Part shown: positions 17,663-26,290 of the stretch, in pieces
How the letters are laid out: every line of letters begins with the position of its first letter
Position numbering within the stretch: position 1 is the first letter of the stretch
NCBI RefSeq assembly: GCF_014873705.1
Contig: NZ_JADBDS010000003.1
Span: 558,001 to 622,000 of the forward strand
Direction: 5' to 3'
Length of the DNA stretch: 64,000 nucleotides
DNA from: Mycobacterium sp. OAS707
GTDB lineage: Bacteria > Actinomycetota > Actinomycetes > Mycobacteriales > Mycobacteriaceae
The notes under the pieces: generated by a model
Databases searched by the model: none
Told to the model about the DNA's origin: nothing
The model's input: the letters and a program-made list of their open reading frames with translations, nothing else
Position numbers and translations under genes: made by a program

Positions 17663-18265
17663 CTACTCCTGCTCGTACACCTTGGGATCGAGCGTGCCGA
17701 TATACGGCAGGTCGCGGTAGCGCTCGGCGTAGTCGAGGCCGTAGCCCACCACGAACTCGTTGGGGATGTCGAAGCCGACGTAGGCGATGTCGACGTCGGC
17801 GCGCACCGCGTCGGGCTTGCGCAGCAGCGTGCACACCCGAAGCGACCTCGGCCGCCGGGTGGCCAGGTTGCGCAGCAACCACGACAAGGTCAGCCCGGAG
17901 TCGACAACGTCCTCGACGATCAGCACGTCGCGGTCGTTGATGTCGCGGTCGAGGTCCTTGAGGATGCGCACGACGCCCGAGGACGAGGTCGAGGAGCCGT
18001 AGGAGCTGACCGCCATGAACTCCAGCTGTGTCGGCACCGGAATGGCCCGCGCGAGGTCGGTGACGAAGAACACCGCACCCTTGAGCACCGTGACGAGAAG
18101 CAGGTCGTTCTCGGCGATCGCGTCGCGGTAGTCCGCGCCGACCTGCGCACCGAGTTCGGCCACCTTGTCCTGGATCGCCTGCGCTGAGAGCAACACCGAC
18201 TTGATGTCGCCTGGGTACAGCTCGGCGGGTTGCTCAGCCACGTCCACAGCGTGCCATATCTTCAC
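17663..18265 (-). CDS. hpt: Hypoxanthine phosphoribosyltransferase
   Basis: About 200 residues. The PRPP-binding motif is DVLIVEDVVDSGLTL; the flexible loop SSYGSS and the C-terminal VGYGLDYAERYRDLPYIG are typical. It salvages hypoxanthine and guanine to IMP and GMP. GTG 18265 overlaps the tilS stop (GTGA), as in the conserved tilS-hpt pair; in many bacteria ftsH follows, whereas here ftsH is about 7 kb away. Confidence 0.94.
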   Translation of the reverse strand: MKIWHAVDVAEQPAELYPGDIKSVLLSAQAIQDKVAELGAQVGADYRDAIAENDLLLVTVLKGAVFFVTDLARAIPVPTQLEFMAVSSYGSSTSSSGVVRILKDLDRDINDRDVLIVEDVVDSGLTLSWLLRNLATRRPRSLRVCTLLRKPDAVRADVDIAYVGFDIPNEFVVGYGLDYAERYRDLPYIGTLDPKVYEQE

Positions 18266-19224
18266 ACCGGCTCGGTGTGCAGCGTCAGCATCCCGTCGCG
18301 GCGCCCGGCGATCAGACGCTGATTGCGCAACGCCGAGCCGACGGCCACGCCGCCCTGACCGCGCCACGCCGTCACCAACGTGTCCACTCCGCGGATCTGC
18401 TTGTCGGTCAGACCGCTGGCCCCACCTGCGAGCAGCCAACCCCGAATCACCCTGCGGCGGACCGCGTCCGGCAGCGCCGCCAGCCGCACAATGTCCAGAC
18501 CCCCGCGGGTGCCGATCTCGGCCATCGCGTGCGCTGCCAGGTCGTCGAGGGCTTCGGTGTCTTCGCGCAGCGCGGTCGCGGTCCGCGCCAGCGCCTCGGC
18601 CACCCCGCCGCCAAGCACGTCCTCCAGCAGGGGCAGCACCTCGGTGCGCAGCCGCGTGCGGGTGAACCTTCGATCGGCGTTGTGTGGGTCCTGCCACGGT
18701 GAGAGCCGCAGTTCCTCGCAGGCGGCATGCGTCACCGCCCGACGAACAGCCAGCAGCGGGCGATACCACGGCGGGTCGCAGACCCGCATGCCTGCGATGG
18801 ACCGCGCGCCCGAGCCACGCCCCAGCCCGAGCAGCACCGTCTCGGCCTGGTCGTCGAGGGTGTGCGCGAGCAGCACCGGGGCCTGCCCGCTGGCATCCCG
18901 CAGGGCTTGATAGCGAGCGGTGCGCGCGGCCGCCTCCGGCCCGCCGTCGGTGCCCACATCGACGCAAAGCACTTGGGCGTCAACACATCCCAGCGATAAC
19001 GCCTGCTCTCGCGCCGTCGCCGCCACCCGGCCGGATTCGGGTTGCAGCCGATGGTCGACGATCAGCGCGACGGTGGGTTTGGCTGCGGCGGCCACGGCCG
19101 TGAGCGCCAACGAATCCGCACCGCCGGACAACGCCACACACCAGCGTTCGTGATGTGCGGCATGCGCGCTGACGAAGGCGGCCACCGCCGCGGTCAGCGT
19201 CGCTACAGCACCCGGTCGATCCAT
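18262..19224 (-). CDS. tilS: tRNA(Ile)-lysidine synthase
   Basis: A 320-residue PP-loop ATPase. The motif ALSGGADSLAL (near residue 31) binds ATP, and LLAHTLDDQAETVL and NADRRFTRTRLR are family signatures. It modifies the wobble C of tRNA-Ile(CAU) so that it reads AUA. The length is the short actinobacterial form. The start overlaps the 3' end of the upstream metalloprotease gene by 22 bases. Confidence 0.94.
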   Translation of the reverse strand: MDRPGAVATLTAAVAAFVSAHAAHHERWCVALSGGADSLALTAVAAAAKPTVALIVDHRLQPESGRVAATAREQALSLGCVDAQVLCVDVGTDGGPEAAARTARYQALRDASGQAPVLLAHTLDDQAETVLLGLGRGSGARSIAGMRVCDPPWYRPLLAVRRAVTHAACEELRLSPWQDPHNADRRFTRTRLRTEVLPLLEDVLGGGVAEALARTATALREDTEALDDLAAHAMAEIGTRGGLDIVRLAALPDAVRRRVIRGWLLAGGASGLTDKQIRGVDTLVTAWRGQGGVAVGSALRNQRLIAGRRDGMLTLHTEPV

Positions 19225-20255
19225 CGCTGAGGATCATCGACTTCGGTTGGCAGCGGCAGGGTTTCGGGGCTGGTCCAGATCGTGTTGAACCTGGCCATGC
19301 CGACCCGGCCGACGACATGGTCGACGAATGCCTTACCGCGCGTGTACTGACTGAGCTTGGCGTCGAATCCCAGCAGCGCCCGCACGATGCGCTGCAGCGG
19401 CGGTTGCTTGCGTTTGCGGCGCTCGTCGAACCGGCGCCGAATCGTGCTGACCGTCGGGACCACTGCGGGACCCACGGCGTCCATCACGTGGTCGGCGTGT
19501 CCCTCCAGCAGCGTGCCGAGCACAAGCAACCGATCGAGCGCCTGGCGCTGCGGCTCGGACTGCACCGCTCGCAGCAAGCCGAGTACACCAGCCGAATTCG
19601 GTTCCGGCGCAACGCCGTCACGCCTGTTACGGATGATCTCGGCCAGCCGCCCGACCACCTGGGAGACATCCTCCCCGGCGTCCTCGGTCAGCACCGCGAG
19701 TGACTGCGACATGTGCTGGGCGAGCCAGGGGTTGGCCCGGAACTGGACCCGGTGGGTGACCTCGTGCAGGCACACCCACAGCCTGAAATCGGCTGGCAAC
19801 ACCCGCAATTGACGCTCGACTGCGATCACGTTCGGATACACCAGCAGCAGCTCGCCGCCGTTCGGCCCGAACGGGTCGTACTGGCCGAGGATTCCCGACG
19901 AGATGAACGCCAGCACGGCGCCGGTCTGCGCCCCGGTGAGGCGGCCGGTGATGAAGCCGCTGGGGTGTTCTGCACCGCCCGTCATCACCCGCATGGATTG
20001 CGTTGCGGCGCGGATCCATTCGACGCGGTCGACGACGCGTGCCTCGGGAATCTCGCCGCCCTCGATCAACCCCGTCACCTCGCGCACAGGTAATTCGGCG
20101 GTGCGCGACGACTCGGCCAGCTGATCGATGACCTGCCGGTGGGTGTAGTCGGTGGCGGCGGGACCGGGCCGGACCAATTTGGCGCCGACGGTCGCGGCGA
20201 ACTGCCAGTCCACGGCGCGGCCGACAGTGAGCTTTGGCCTCGTTGACGGACTCAT
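19203..20255 (-). CDS. Zinc-dependent metalloprotease, DUF2342 family (Rv3626c-like)
   Basis: A 350-residue protein with the HExxH motif HEVTHRVQF near residue 165 and a downstream EGHADHVMD that should supply the third ligand. These are the features of the actinobacterial DUF2342/coenzyme F420 biosynthesis-associated putative zincins. No signal peptide is visible. The substrate is unknown. It is part of the dacB-metalloprotease-tilS-hpt run. Confidence 0.88.
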   Translation of the reverse strand: MSPSTRPKLTVGRAVDWQFAATVGAKLVRPGPAATDYTHRQVIDQLAESSRTAELPVREVTGLIEGGEIPEARVVDRVEWIRAATQSMRVMTGGAEHPSGFITGRLTGAQTGAVLAFISSGILGQYDPFGPNGGELLLVYPNVIAVERQLRVLPADFRLWVCLHEVTHRVQFRANPWLAQHMSQSLAVLTEDAGEDVSQVVGRLAEIIRNRRDGVAPEPNSAGVLGLLRAVQSEPQRQALDRLLVLGTLLEGHADHVMDAVGPAVVPTVSTIRRRFDERRKRKQPPLQRIVRALLGFDAKLSQYTRGKAFVDHVVGRVGMARFNTIWTSPETLPLPTEVDDPQRWIDRVL

Positions 20256-20328
20256 GCCTCGACTCCCGGTCGCTCCGGTCCTCGCTCGTTCCTCGCTGCG
20301 ATCCTCACTCGCGGTCGTCTTCGGGTGC

Positions 20329-21711
20329 TCATGCGCTGCACCCGCACGACCGCAGGGCAGCGGCCAGCGCGTCGATCGCAGTGCGGCCCGTCGGGCCGGC
20401 GTTGTTGGAGATGAACGCGAACGTGAGCACCCGCCCGCTGGCGTCGGTGACGATGCCGACCAACGAATTGGTTCCGGTCAACGACCCCGTCTTGGCCCGT
20501 AGGTATCCGGCGGCGGCACGGCCGGCGTCGGTGTCCAGGTAGCGGTTGGACAGCGTGCCGCTGCCACCCGCGATCGGCAGCAGGTCGACCAGCGGCCGCA
20601 GCCGTGGCTGGTCATCGCCGGCGGCGGCGGTCACCACCCCGTCCAGCGTCTCGGCGGTGAGCCGGTCGTCGGCGGAGAGCCCGCTGGAGTCCAGCAGATG
20701 CGCATTGCCGGTGTCGATCTTCGCCTTGTCCAGTTGAGCAAGCACCGCCTGCACACCGCCGTCGAAACTCTGCGGCTTGTTCTCATGCGCCGCCACCTCG
20801 CGGCCGATCGACTCGGCCATCACGTTGTCGGAGTCGTTCATCATCTGCCGCAGCCGCTCGATCAGCGGCGGCGACTGCACCGACGCGATCTCCTTGCCTC
20901 CGCTCATGCCGGAAGGCAACACGGTCACCGTGGCGGGGTCGACCTTCAGCGCGACGGCCAGCGCGCGGCCCGCGTCAAGCGCGGGCGTCCTGGACCGTGC
21001 CGAATCGACGCTCACCGGCTGGGTGCGGCCGCCGTCGAGCATCACCGCTTCCATCGGCGCCATGTCGCCGCCGTCGATGTCGGCGGGATCCCAACCGGGC
21101 GCCAAGGTCGGTCCGCTGTACGCACTGACGTCGACCTGCACGGTCGTCACGTCGACGCCGCTGCTACGCACCTGGTCGGCGAGGTCGCTGATGCGCGCCG
21201 CACCCTTGTACCAGGTGTCCTGACCGATCGGCGCCGCCGAAAGCGTCGGGTCGCCGCCGCCCTTGAGCACGACGACACCGGGCTGCCCGGTCGACAGCAC
21301 CCGGGTGGTCAGCCTCGCGTCGCGGTCGAGGGCAAGCAACGCCGCGGCCGTGGTGAGCGTCTTGTTCACCGACGCGGGTTGCATCGGCACCTCCGCGCCC
21401 TGCGCCCACAGCTGCGCCCCGGTGATCGCGTCGGTGATCCGGCCGGTCAGCGCCCCCAGGTTGGGGTCGGCCACCAGCGGGGCCAGCGTGGCTGCCAGCC
21501 GGTCGGGAGTCGGCTTGGTCGCAGAGTCGGAAACGGGCACGATGCCCGGCGCCGCGGTCGCAGCGGCCGGCACGGCCTTGACGGCCTGCGCGTCGCTGGT
21601 GGAGTTGCCGCTACCGAACACCGCGGCCGCCGCGACGACGCCTGCGACCAGCAGCAGCACCGCCACGCCGATCCCCACATGCGTGGATCGCCGCCACTGC
21701 GTCGGCCGCAT
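20329..21711 (-). CDS. dacB: D-alanyl-D-alanine carboxypeptidase/endopeptidase (PBP4 type)
   Basis: A 460-residue peptidase-S13 protein. The N terminus carries one transmembrane or signal helix (VGIGVAVLLLVAGVVAAAAVF). The catalytic motifs are SxxK in ASVNKTL, SxN in NDSDNVMAES and KTG in AKTGSLTG. It trims peptidoglycan stem peptides outside the membrane. ATG 21711 has AGGAGAGAT immediately upstream. It corresponds to Rv3627c. Confidence 0.94.
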   Translation of the reverse strand: MRPTQWRRSTHVGIGVAVLLLVAGVVAAAAVFGSGNSTSDAQAVKAVPAAATAAPGIVPVSDSATKPTPDRLAATLAPLVADPNLGALTGRITDAITGAQLWAQGAEVPMQPASVNKTLTTAAALLALDRDARLTTRVLSTGQPGVVVLKGGGDPTLSAAPIGQDTWYKGAARISDLADQVRSSGVDVTTVQVDVSAYSGPTLAPGWDPADIDGGDMAPMEAVMLDGGRTQPVSVDSARSRTPALDAGRALAVALKVDPATVTVLPSGMSGGKEIASVQSPPLIERLRQMMNDSDNVMAESIGREVAAHENKPQSFDGGVQAVLAQLDKAKIDTGNAHLLDSSGLSADDRLTAETLDGVVTAAAGDDQPRLRPLVDLLPIAGGSGTLSNRYLDTDAGRAAAGYLRAKTGSLTGTNSLVGIVTDASGRVLTFAFISNNAGPTGRTAIDALAAALRSCGCSA

Positions 21712-21817
21712 ATCTCTCCTGATCTAGTGAACCGCCCCCTTACAGCAGCGTATCGCTCCGTTAGGGTGAGGCCCGTCCCCGGAAGAGACCTGAGCACATG
21801 CGTGAGGAGCTGCGGCG

Positions 21818-22306
21818 GTGGAGTTCGACGTCGTCATCGAGATCCCGAAGGGATCGCGCAACAAGTACGAGGTGGACCACGACACCGGCCGGGTGAAGCT
21901 GGACCGCTACCTGTTCACCCCGATGGGCTACCCGACCGACTACGGCTTCTTCGAGAACACGCTCGGCGAAGACGGCGATCCGCTGGACGCGCTGGTGTTG
22001 CTGCCTGAGTCGGTGTTCCCCGGCTGCGTCGTGGAGGCCAGGCCCGTCGCGATGTTCAAGATGACCGACGAGGCAGGCGGTGACGACAAGCTGCTGTGTG
22101 TGCCCGCAGGCGATCCGCGGTGGGACCACATTCAGGACCTCGGCGACGTGCCCGCCTTCGAGCTCGAGGCGATCAAGCACTTCTTCGTGCACTACAAGGA
22201 CCTGGAGCCGGGCAAGTTCGTCAAGGCCGCCGACTGGGTGGGCCGCGAGGAGGCCGAGGCCGAGTTGAAGGCGTCCGTCGACCGCTTCAAGAACGCCGGG
22301 CACTAG
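21818..22306 (+). CDS. ppa: Inorganic pyrophosphatase
   Basis: A 162-residue family I pyrophosphatase. EIPKGSRNKYEVD and the metal-binding signature DGDPLDALVLLPE are present. GTG 21818 has GAGGAG upstream. It is divergent from dacB, with about 106 bases between them, and matches Rv3628. Confidence 0.96.
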   Translation: MEFDVVIEIPKGSRNKYEVDHDTGRVKLDRYLFTPMGYPTDYGFFENTLGEDGDPLDALVLLPESVFPGCVVEARPVAMFKMTDEAGGDDKLLCVPAGDPRWDHIQDLGDVPAFELEAIKHFFVHYKDLEPGKFVKAADWVGREEAEAELKASVDRFKNAGH

Positions 22307-22369
22307 TTAGTTTTCCTCGCTGTAACACGCGGTAACGTCGGCGTGCTCTGCGCCTCTGATGATTGCTGT

Positions 22370-22891
22370 GTGTTGCTGCATCAGGGGATCGGCCTGGCCG
22401 CGTTCAACGCATTGCCGATGCGTCGTGCGGTGCACGCCATCTACGAGTGCTGCTACAGCGTGCCGCTGGCCGCCGATTTGGCCCGCGGCCGACCGTACGA
22501 CAGCCACGATCGGTTGTTCCGCGAAGCCGACGCGCTGCTGTTCGGCCTGTCCGAGGACTCGATCGACTCCATCCTGCAGGCCTACCCCGATGTGGGGCGG
22601 CGGCCGGGCAGCGAGAAGTCGCAGGCCGAGCAGTGCGCGGTCTGGTGTGATCAGCCCGAGGTGATGGACCGCCTGACAGCCGCGTCCAAGAAATACCTCG
22701 AGCACTTCGGCTTCGGCTTCGTGATGTTCATCAACGGCTACACCGCCCAAGACGTGCTGGCCACCATGAACGACCGGCTCCTCAACGACTTCGAAACCGA
22801 GCGCAAGGTGGTGCGCAACGAACTCGCGCGCATCAACCGCACCCGGCTCGAACGCATGCTCGGACCCGAGGGCGGCTACGACAACTGGTGA
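22370..22891 (+). CDS. OHCU decarboxylase-like (UraD-fold) protein
   Basis: About 173 residues from GTG 22370 (MLLHQGIGLAAFNALP); GTG 22343 is an alternative. The helical fold signature of 2-oxo-4-hydroxy-4-carboxy-5-ureidoimidazoline decarboxylase is clear: FNALP near the start, GRPYDSHDRLFREAD, EHFGFGFV, and the end NDFETERKVVRNELARINRTRLERML. The usual HPxxG with the catalytic histidine is here AYPDVG, so that His is replaced by Tyr. The Glu in SQAEQ is kept. No uricase or transthyretin-like gene is adjacent. It may be a divergent enzyme or a repurposed fold. Confidence 0.75.
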   Translation: MLLHQGIGLAAFNALPMRRAVHAIYECCYSVPLAADLARGRPYDSHDRLFREADALLFGLSEDSIDSILQAYPDVGRRPGSEKSQAEQCAVWCDQPEVMDRLTAASKKYLEHFGFGFVMFINGYTAQDVLATMNDRLLNDFETERKVVRNELARINRTRLERMLGPEGGYDNW

Positions 22892-22895
22892 GCTG

Positions 22896-23426
22896 TTAAG
22901 CGGCCTGCCAGTCGCGGATCGCGGTGTCCTGCTTGCGACCCAGTTCCAGCACCAGGTCCGACGGCGCGGGATCCTTTGGTGCACCGGCGAATTCGATTGT
23001 GGTAGCCGTATTGCCCTCGGTGAAGGACAGCACGGTCACCGACTTCGACCCGTCCGGCGACATTCCGGTCAGCATCGTTCCGCCCGAACCGACCGCCGCG
23101 GGCTGTGACTTGCCGTTGGCGACCGCCAAACCTGCTCTCGCACCGTCCAATGCCGCGGCTGCCGCGCCTGCGTCGGGCAGCACGAGCACGGTGGTGGTGA
23201 TCGTCCGACTGCCGTCGCGGTGGGTGTAGACGGTCTCGACACCCGGCTGCCCATTCGGGTTGTAGACGGCAGGCGCCGCGTTGTAGGCCAGCGAATCGGT
23301 GATCAGATTGGGGTCAACCGGTAGCGTGCTGAAGTCGCCGGGTTGTGCTGCGGCATAACCGAAACCGCTCATGGTCAGCACCGCGGCCGCTGCGAATCCG
23401 CCTGCCATTGTGCGAATCTTGTTCAC
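22896..23426 (-). CDS. Exported protein, unknown function
   Basis: 176 residues from GTG 23426, with GGAGC upstream. A Sec signal peptide is clear (MNKIRTMAGGFAAAAVL to GYAAAQ). The mature part is a small soluble domain with no cysteines and alternating beta-type patterns (GSRTITTTVLVLP, SKSVTVLSFTEG). It resembles the many small mycobacterial secreted proteins without assigned function. It follows the 79-residue exported gene by 22 bases. Confidence 0.75.
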   Translation of the reverse strand: MNKIRTMAGGFAAAAVLTMSGFGYAAAQPGDFSTLPVDPNLITDSLAYNAAPAVYNPNGQPGVETVYTHRDGSRTITTTVLVLPDAGAAAAALDGARAGLAVANGKSQPAAVGSGGTMLTGMSPDGSKSVTVLSFTEGNTATTIEFAGAPKDPAPSDLVLELGRKQDTAIRDWQAA

Positions 23427-23448
23427 GACATGCTCCAATCGGTGGTGA

Positions 23449-23688
23449 TCAGCAGGGGTAGCAGGCCCAACCGCGCCAGCCGTCGCGCCACACCCAGCCC
23501 GGTCCACAGCCCATTCCGCCCGTGGTCCCGAAGCAGTCGAGCATCTGCACGGCCGGACCGACAGGCACCGAAGGCTGGGTGTAGGTGGTCGTGTCGTGTG
23601 AGCTCTGCGCCGCGTATGCCGTCTGCGCGGTGACCACCGAGCCCGACATCATCGCGACGATCGCGAGGGCCATACCGAACTTGCGCAT
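23449..23688 (-). CDS. Small exported Cys/Trp-rich protein
   Basis: 79 residues from ATG 23688, supported by GGGAGG nine bases upstream. The signal peptide is MRKFGMALAIVAMMSGSVV to AYAAQ. The mature part of about 50 residues ends in a compact Gly/Trp/Cys-rich segment (CFGTTGGMGCGPG, GWRGWACYPC) with four cysteines that could form two disulfides. Unknown function; same strand and probably same transcript as the next exported gene. Confidence 0.7.
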   Translation of the reverse strand: MRKFGMALAIVAMMSGSVVTAQTAYAAQSSHDTTTYTQPSVPVGPAVQMLDCFGTTGGMGCGPGWVWRDGWRGWACYPC

Positions 23689-23823
23689 CACATTCCTCCC
23701 CGGGGTGTGGGAAATTTGCGAAGAAAACGGTACGCCGCGCGGACCCCTCTGTTGGCGCATTTGCGCAATGCGAGTGCGCAATTCGCGGAATTTCGAGGGT
23801 GTAATTGCGTCGTTGTTTTCTGC

Positions 23824-26166
23824 TCAGTCCACAGGTCCTTCATAGCGACGGCCGAACTCCTCGGCCGACACCGGCCATCGCTCGCCGCCCTCTCCACGCA
23901 CGATCCATCCGCCGGGTCCTGCTGCCGCCGTGCCTTCCAACGTGTCGACGACCTCACCGTCGCGGGCCGGCCGTGCCGCGACGAATCCGGCTCTGCGCCA
24001 ATGCTTGTCGTCGACGCGCTGATAGGTGGCGCGGAAGATGTCGTCGCGCACCGACCACGACCTTCCCCCGTCCTCATGTACCAGCCAGTCGCCCGCGCCG
24101 GCACGCATCTCGTGTCCCGAGTCCGACGTCCATGTCCACGGCTGCGACCGCTGCTCTGCGGTGACCACCCCGACGCGGCGGTAGCGCCGCCAGCGCGGCA
24201 CTGATCGGTAACCTAGTTCGCGCAGCTGCGAGAGCGTGGCAGCCAGGCTGGCCAGCGAGGCGTGCAGGAGTTCGGGGTCGGCCTCGACGGTGCGCCAATC
24301 GGTCAGGTTCGGGTGCGTCTTGCGTTCGTGGTCGCGGACCTCACCCCACGACCACCCGGCTTTGCGGTAGTAGCGACACCAGTCCTCGTGTTCTGCGCGC
24401 GCCATCGCCAGCGCAGCAGCGCGGTCAAAGCCCATCGCCTGCAGCTGATCCAGCGGCTCACAAGCCTGGGCCTTCGGGATGTCGGGGGCCCCGCCCTCCA
24501 GGCTGTTCCAGGTGTGCCCGCCGATCTGCTCCACCAGCCACAGGGCATTGCGCACTTGGCGACGGTTCGAGCCGCGGTAGAACTCGTCCAGCTCCGCCCA
24601 CGGCCGACGCGCCGGCGACGTCCCGCCGGCACTGAGCCGGTACCGCTCGTGGATCAGCATCGCCGCCCGCTCCCACGCGTCGTGCGCGTGCCCAGCGGGC
24701 AGATCCATGGTGAGTCGATAGGTGCGCAGCGCGTCGATGCCGGCGCGCTCGCCGCCCGCACTTTCGGCCTTGGCGTTCCAGGCGAAGATCGGCACGTCCG
24801 GGAATCGCATCGCCAGCCGTGTCGCGATGGTCGGGTCGATCGCGGCGCCGAACATCGGGTCGGCGTCGACGAAGATCACCGCGCAACCGGCGTCGTGTGC
24901 TTCCGCGATCAGTCGCGTGAGTACCGGTATCGACGGTGCCTCATCGACGGCGTCGACGTAGCGGTCGCCGCGCGGCAGCCCGAGCCGTTGTTGGCGGTGC
25001 CGGTGGTCGTTGGCGTATTCCTCCGCCGCATCGGCGACCACCGTGATCGTGGGAAAGTCATGATCGCCGCGAACGCAGAACTCGTGTTCGCGCCTGCGCT
25101 GTTCGAGGTCGGCGCACAAGGCCAACGTCAGAGGCGACGTGCCGCACACCAGGATGCGGTTGACGCCACCGCGTTCGCCGATCTCGTCGAGCAGCCGCCG
25201 CGCAGTCACCTCGTACTTGCCGACCGCGTCGGCGGCCCAGCGGCCGTCGCTTCCCCCGGCCTGCTGAGCGCGCCAGGCAACGGCATACCAGGGGTCGTCG
25301 ATGCGCACGATCAGGGGAAGCCGGTGTTCGGCGCCGCGGGCGGCTCTGGCCTCGCCGATGGTCTGCAGGCGGGCCAGGTTGGTCGACGGGTCACCGTGCA
25401 GCAGGTAGAGCCGGTTCAACTTGTGCCACAACGGAAGTGCGGCAAGAGCTTCGGGTGAATCAAGCGACGCGGCGATCAGCCGCGCGCCATCCGCTCGGCA
25501 ATCCGCCACGACAGGCTGGTCGATGTTGTCGGCGACGACGACCAGTTGGCTGCGCGGCTCGAGGGTTCGAGCGACTGCAGTGATCATCGAACGGGAGTCG
25601 TCGTCGACGCCGATCACCGCGGTCACCGTCCGGGCAGCGCGCGCCCTGACCCGGTCGACCTGAGCGCGAAACAGCGCAATGGCCACGCTGGCGACGCCGA
25701 GGAAGATCACCGCGAGCGCACCCATCCGCGCGATGTCCAATGCGACCGGGATCGGCGTCGGACAGGCGACGCCGCCGGCCATCTGCAGTTCCGAAACGCC
25801 GCCCTTGACCAGTTGCGCGGTCCACATCAACGGCGTGATGAACACGGGATGGGCGCTGTCGTGGCAATTCCAGTAGGAGGCCATGCCGAGCACGCAGTTC
25901 ATCACCGTCAGGGCAAGCACGATGCTCAGCGAGACACTGCTTGCGGCCCTGGCGCGGTAGGCGATCACGCACAACGTGACGATGCCGATCGCGACGACGG
26001 CGATGGTCGGCCCGGAGCCCGGTCGGCCGAACCACCGCAGCCCTTCGGGTGCGGCCTCGCGGACCGCGGGGTCGACCGCCAGCACCGACAGATACACCGT
26101 CGCGGCCACGACGACGCCGAGCAATCCAGCCTGGGCCAGGCGCACCGCATCGATGTCACGACGCAT
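23824..26166 (-). CDS. Membrane protein with Rossmann/RCK-like segments and RyR domain
   Basis: About 780 residues from ATG 26166; GTG 26214 is an alternative, neither with a good ribosome site. Four transmembrane helices fill residues 1-165, with a possible re-entrant loop rich in aromatic residues before the fourth. Then come two Rossmann-like segments resembling TrkA-N/RCK domains (TAVIGVDDDSRSMITAVA; ILVCGTSPLTLAL). An RyR-type domain lies at about 580-655 (AEHEDWCRYYRKAGWSWG, then KTHPNLTDW). Two short C-terminal repeats follow (GDWLVHEDGGRSWSV...Y and GGWIVRGEGGERWPV...Y). It is divergent, by about 125 bases, from the TIR-STAND gene. I infer a nucleotide-gated membrane effector or channel-like protein. 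Confidence 0.75.
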   Translation of the reverse strand: MRRDIDAVRLAQAGLLGVVVAATVYLSVLAVDPAVREAAPEGLRWFGRPGSGPTIAVVAIGIVTLCVIAYRARAASSVSLSIVLALTVMNCVLGMASYWNCHDSAHPVFITPLMWTAQLVKGGVSELQMAGGVACPTPIPVALDIARMGALAVIFLGVASVAIALFRAQVDRVRARAARTVTAVIGVDDDSRSMITAVARTLEPRSQLVVVADNIDQPVVADCRADGARLIAASLDSPEALAALPLWHKLNRLYLLHGDPSTNLARLQTIGEARAARGAEHRLPLIVRIDDPWYAVAWRAQQAGGSDGRWAADAVGKYEVTARRLLDEIGERGGVNRILVCGTSPLTLALCADLEQRRREHEFCVRGDHDFPTITVVADAAEEYANDHRHRQQRLGLPRGDRYVDAVDEAPSIPVLTRLIAEAHDAGCAVIFVDADPMFGAAIDPTIATRLAMRFPDVPIFAWNAKAESAGGERAGIDALRTYRLTMDLPAGHAHDAWERAAMLIHERYRLSAGGTSPARRPWAELDEFYRGSNRRQVRNALWLVEQIGGHTWNSLEGGAPDIPKAQACEPLDQLQAMGFDRAAALAMARAEHEDWCRYYRKAGWSWGEVRDHERKTHPNLTDWRTVEADPELLHASLASLAATLSQLRELGYRSVPRWRRYRRVGVVTAEQRSQPWTWTSDSGHEMRAGAGDWLVHEDGGRSWSVRDDIFRATYQRVDDKHWRRAGFVAARPARDGEVVDTLEGTAAAGPGGWIVRGEGGERWPVSAEEFGRRYEGPVD

Positions 26167-26290
26167 CACGAATCGAGCTTGCGTCAACCGCAGTCTGCAG
26201 AATGGCCTTTTCACGTTTTCAGACCCATTGCGGGCGGTAACCGAAATACGCTAGGCCGGTTGCCGATGTAATTTGCGAAGGCGTGAACTA

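Noticed and set aside
22307..23823. Prophage or insertion sequence at the edge of the accessory stretch
   Set aside because: No transposase, integrase, terminal inverted repeats or tRNA-associated attachment duplication could be seen here or at the 31-33 kb side.
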